NCBI GenBank assembly: GCA_048380335.1
Contig: DBFCCI010000055.1
Coordinates: forward strand, 1-9,120
Direction: 5' to 3'
DNA length: 9,120 nucleotides
DNA from: Lachnospira sp900551945
GTDB taxonomy: Bacteria > Bacillota > Clostridia > Lachnospirales > Lachnospiraceae
Each line of letters begins with the position of its first letter. The stretch's first letter is position 1. The notes beneath the pieces were generated by a model. That model was not told the origin of the DNA and made no database searches. It was given only the letters and a program-made list of their open reading frames with translations. Positions 6,895 to 9,120 of the stretch are shown piece after piece. The position numbers and the translations under genes are program-made.

Positions 6895-8436
6895 TTGAAT
6901 AGCGAAGTAGTATTAGTCCTTGATTTTGGTGGACAGTATAATCAGCTTATTGCAAGACGTGTAAGAGAATGTAACGTTTATGCAGAAGTAATTCCATATA
7001 CAACAAGTCTTGAAGATATCAAGGCAAAGAATCCAAAGGGAATTATATTTACAGGTGGCCCTAATAGTGTATATAAAGATGACTCACCATCTTATGATAA
7101 AGCTATATTTGAAGCAGGAATACCAATTCTTGGTATTTGTTATGGCTCACAGCTTATGGCACACAAGCTCGGCGGTAAGGTTATGACAGCTCCTGTAAGT
7201 GAATATGGTAAAACAGAAGTAGAAGTCGATACAAATTCACTTATATTTGAAAATGTTAATAAAAATACAATCACATGGATGAGCCATACAGATTATATTG
7301 CAGAAGCTCCAGAAGGCTTTAAGATTACAGGTCATACAGATAACTGTCCTGTAGCGGCAATGGAAAATGCAGATAAGAACCTTTATGCAGTTCAGTTCCA
7401 CCCAGAAGTTATGCACTCAGTTGAAGGTCAGAAGATGCTTCACAATTTCCTTTTCAACGTATGTAAGTGTGCTGGTGATTGGAAGATGGATTCATTTGTT
7501 GAAACAACAGTTGCACAGATAAGAGAAAAGGTTGGCAATGGTAAAGTATTATGTGCATTATCAGGCGGTGTTGACTCATCAGTTGCAGCAGTTATGCTTG
7601 CAAAAGCAGTTGGTAAGCAGCTTACTTGTGTATTTGTAGACCATGGTCTTCTTCGTAAAAATGAAGGTGATGAAGTAGAAGCAGTATTTGGTCCAGAAGG
7701 CCCATATGACCTTAACTTTATCAGAGTTAATGCACAGGATAGATTTTACGAGAAGCTTAAAGATGTAGAAGAACCAGAAGCAAAACGTAAGATTATTGGT
7801 GAAGAATTTATAAGAGTATTTGAAGAAGAAGCAAAGAAGATTGGTGCAGTAGATTTCCTTGTGCAAGGAACTATTTATCCCGACGTTATCGAGTCAGGAC
7901 TTGGTAAGTCAGCAACAATCAAATCTCACCACAACGTAGGTGGGCTTCCTGACTATGTAGATTTCAAGGAAATCGTTGAACCTTTAAGAATGTTATTTAA
8001 AGATGAAGTTAGAAAAGCAGGACGTGAACTTGGTATTCCAGAATATCTCGTAAGCCGTCAGCCATTCCCAGGCCCAGGACTTGGTATCAGAATTATCGGA
8101 GCTGTAACACCTGAAAAGGTGAGAATAGTTCAAGATGCTGATTACATTTATAGAGAAGAAATCGCAAAAGCTGGTGTAGATAAAGATTTAGGACAGTATT
8201 TTGCGGCTCTTACAAATATGCGTTCAGTAGGTGTTATGGGTGATGAAAGAACTTATGACTATGCTGTAGCATTAAGAGCTGTATGTACAGCCGACTTTAT
8301 GACAGCCGATTGCGCACAGATACCATGGGATGTATTAAGCACAGTTGCTAATAGAATTGTAAACGAAGTAAAAGGGGTAAACAGAGTGCTGTACGATTGC
8401 ACAAGTAAGCCACCGGCTACTATTGAGTTTGAATAA
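6895..8436 (+). CDS. guaA: GMP synthase (glutamine-hydrolysing)
   Basis: GuaA makes GMP from XMP, ATP and glutamine in the last step of de novo guanine nucleotide synthesis. From the TTG at 6895 the protein has 513 residues, the usual Firmicute length. The N-terminal class I glutamine amidotransferase domain starts LVLDFGGQYNQLIARR and carries the triad C82 (GICYGSQ), H169 and E171 (FHPEV). The ATP-pyrophosphatase domain has the P-loop SGGVDSS (223-229). The C-terminal dimerisation/XMP-binding domain includes QPFPGPGLGIRI and ends in the conserved PPATIEFE. Everything looks intact. A strong intrinsic terminator follows eight bases after the stop. The 3' end of guaA is a known integration site for genomic islands and conjugative elements, and an integrase gene points at it here, so the last codons may have been restored by integration. 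Confidence 0.97.
   Translation: MNSEVVLVLDFGGQYNQLIARRVRECNVYAEVIPYTTSLEDIKAKNPKGIIFTGGPNSVYKDDSPSYDKAIFEAGIPILGICYGSQLMAHKLGGKVMTAPVSEYGKTEVEVDTNSLIFENVNKNTITWMSHTDYIAEAPEGFKITGHTDNCPVAAMENADKNLYAVQFHPEVMHSVEGQKMLHNFLFNVCKCAGDWKMDSFVETTVAQIREKVGNGKVLCALSGGVDSSVAAVMLAKAVGKQLTCVFVDHGLLRKNEGDEVEAVFGPEGPYDLNFIRVNAQDRFYEKLKDVEEPEAKRKIIGEEFIRVFEEEAKKIGAVDFLVQGTIYPDVIESGLGKSATIKSHHNVGGLPDYVDFKEIVEPLRMLFKDEVRKAGRELGIPEYLVSRQPFPGPGLGIRIIGAVTPEKVRIVQDADYIYREEIAKAGVDKDLGQYFAALTNMRSVGVMGDERTYDYAVALRAVCTADFMTADCAQIPWDVLSTVANRIVNEVKGVNRVLYDCTSKPPATIEFE
8422..8436 (+). other. possible attachment-site half at the guaA 3' end
   Basis: Islands that use guaA integrate at its last codons and rebuild them from an identical element copy. 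A tyrosine recombinase gene with its 3' end 162 bases away, and a jump in base composition just past guaA, fit attL or attR lying here or in the terminator beyond. The other half-site is outside the window, so the core cannot be defined. Confidence 0.35.
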
Positions 8437-8443
8437 GAGCCAC

Positions 8444-8490
8444 AAGTCTTGGAACCCGCTAAACAAGCGGCTTCCGAGACTTTTTCTTTT
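8444..8490 (+). terminator. intrinsic terminator of guaA
   Basis: AAGTCTTGGAA (8444-8454) pairs with TTCCGAGACTT (8472-8482) as 11 bp with one G-T wobble. After a single C/C mismatch, CCGCT/AGCGG adds five pairs around an AAACA loop (8461-8465). TTTTTCTTTT follows at 8481-8490. There is no matching T tract on the minus strand, so it should stop guaA transcripts but not integrase transcripts. Confidence 0.9.
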
Positions 8491-8494
8491 GCTC

Positions 8495-8515
8495 TGCTAC
8501 TAATTTGCTACTAAT
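8495..8515 (+). repeat. tandem direct repeat TGCTACTAAT (2 copies, 11-base spacing)
   Basis: Identical ten-base copies lie at 8495-8504 and 8506-8515, separated by one base. They sit between the guaA terminator and the integrase 3' end. Direct repeats of this size near the end of an integrative element are often arm-type integrase binding sites. That role is inferred. Confidence 0.5.
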
Positions 8516-8569
8516 AACAACTACTCTTTTTTCTATCGTCTTCATATGGTTATTATTAACTTTAATAGC

Positions 8570-8598
8570 AAGAAACCCTGATGACTGCTGGATTTCTT
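8570..8598 (-). other. imperfect hairpin directly after the integrase stop codon
   Basis: Plus-strand AAGAAACCC (8570-8578) and GGATTTCTT (8590-8598) pair at eight of nine positions around an 11-base loop. It abuts the integrase stop at 8599-8601. Read on the minus strand it is not followed by a run of T, so it is a poor terminator; it could be a protein-binding dyad. Confidence 0.3.
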
Positions 8599-9120
8599 CT
8601 ATATGATCTTTCTTTGTGGCATCTGGATGATTTTCCCTGATGCGGTATTTGGTGGTACTAGCGCAGGTCCAAACAGAGGTCGGATTGTTACATCTGAGCC
8701 GTTGTCCTGAGCATGAGATACTTCACAGGTGATACCTACTGCTTCAAGCAGAGGGTTATCAGATGGTGGTTCAGGTGTTGGCGAATCTGTTGCTTGCAAT
8801 GATTCCAGACTATGCACAAGCTCCTGCTGTTTATGTGGAAACAGATGAGAGTATGTGTTAAGTGTTGTGGATACTTTCTCGTGTCCGAGCCTGTCTGCTA
8901 ACATCAGCGCATCACAGCCCTGATTAATAAGTAAGCTGGCGTGCGAATGCCTGATATCGTGGATTCGTATCTTCTTTACACCTGTGTTTTTGCAACCTCT
9001 TATCATCTCGTGTGAGAGATATGATTTTGTTACCGGGAACAGCCTTTCATCTGCGTCAAGCATATACCTTGACTGGATATAGTCTGATAGCTCCTGGCAG
9101 AGAAAATCCGGAATCGGAAT
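8599..9120 (-). CDS. tyrosine recombinase/integrase, C-terminal part (cut by window end)
   Basis: Phage-type integrase that would cut and rejoin DNA at attachment sites to insert or excise its element. The frame is open to the window edge, giving 173 visible residues; an internal Met at 9063 is not a likely start. Catalytic residues of the family are visible (numbered from the edge): HDIRH with H54 and R57; LADRLGHEKVSTTLNTYSHLF with H80 after the Gly and nucleophile Y90. The Lys in FPVTKSY is probably the beta-hairpin lysine. The first catalytic Arg lies beyond the window. After the usual end near 'HSLESL' there is a 65-residue tail rich in Pro and Ser. Three hand-counted lines here have 43-52% GC against 35% in a uvrA line, a sign of transfer. 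The gene points toward guaA, which puts its 3' end near the element boundary. Confidence 0.88.
   Translation of the reverse strand: MPIPDFLCQELSDYIQSRYMLDADERLFPVTKSYLSHEMIRGCKNTGVKKIRIHDIRHSHASLLINQGCDALMLADRLGHEKVSTTLNTYSHLFPHKQQELVHSLESLQATDSPTPEPPSDNPLLEAVGITCEVSHAQDNGSDVTIRPLFGPALVPPNTASGKIIQMPQRKII

Noticed and set aside
1..9120. CRISPR array or defence gene cluster
   Set aside because: No regularly spaced direct repeats with spacers and no defence genes are seen; the only RNA-guided component suggested is the TnpB remnant.

Overview
The window looks like the chromosome of a low-GC Firmicute, most likely a Lachnospiraceae-type Clostridia. The basis is the AT-rich coding sequence (about 35% GC in a hand-counted uvrA line), the Firmicute-like lengths and motifs of UvrB (662 aa), UvrA (945 aa) and GuaA (513 aa), and strong GGAGG or GAGGTG ribosome binding sites. 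The family call is inference; no search was run.

Layout. (1) 1-~450: the 3' end of an IS200/IS605-type element. It holds the last 78 codons of a TnpB-like protein and about 210 bases of hairpin-rich non-coding DNA, ending in a strong hairpin typical of IS605 right ends. That is where a TnpB omega RNA (reRNA) is expected. (2) 604-2589: uvrB. (3) 2593-2913: a 321-base AT-rich spacer. (4) 2914-5751: uvrA. (5) 5914-6570: a HAD-family phosphatase or phosphomutase of the beta-phosphoglucomutase-like group. (6) 6571-6894: a 324-base leader with a candidate promoter and a small hairpin beside the Shine-Dalgarno. (7) 6895-8436: guaA, followed by a strong intrinsic terminator. (8) 8491-9120: the edge of a second, more GC-rich mobile element. 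It has tandem direct repeats and a tyrosine recombinase on the minus strand that runs off the window.

Function. UvrA and UvrB act together in nucleotide excision repair: the UvrA dimer finds the lesion and loads UvrB, which then recruits UvrC (not in this window). GuaA makes GMP from XMP. The HAD gene has no clear link to either. All four core genes are on the plus strand with spacers of 162-324 bases, so they may be separate transcription units. No canonical Gram-positive LexA box is visible upstream of uvrB or uvrA.

Most worth a second look: the TnpB/omega-RNA remnant just upstream of uvrB; a diverged ~48-base intergenic repeat found upstream of both the HAD gene and guaA; and the guaA 3' end serving as a probable integration site, with an integrase that carries an unusual 65-residue tail. 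I did not find a clearly new multi-gene system.
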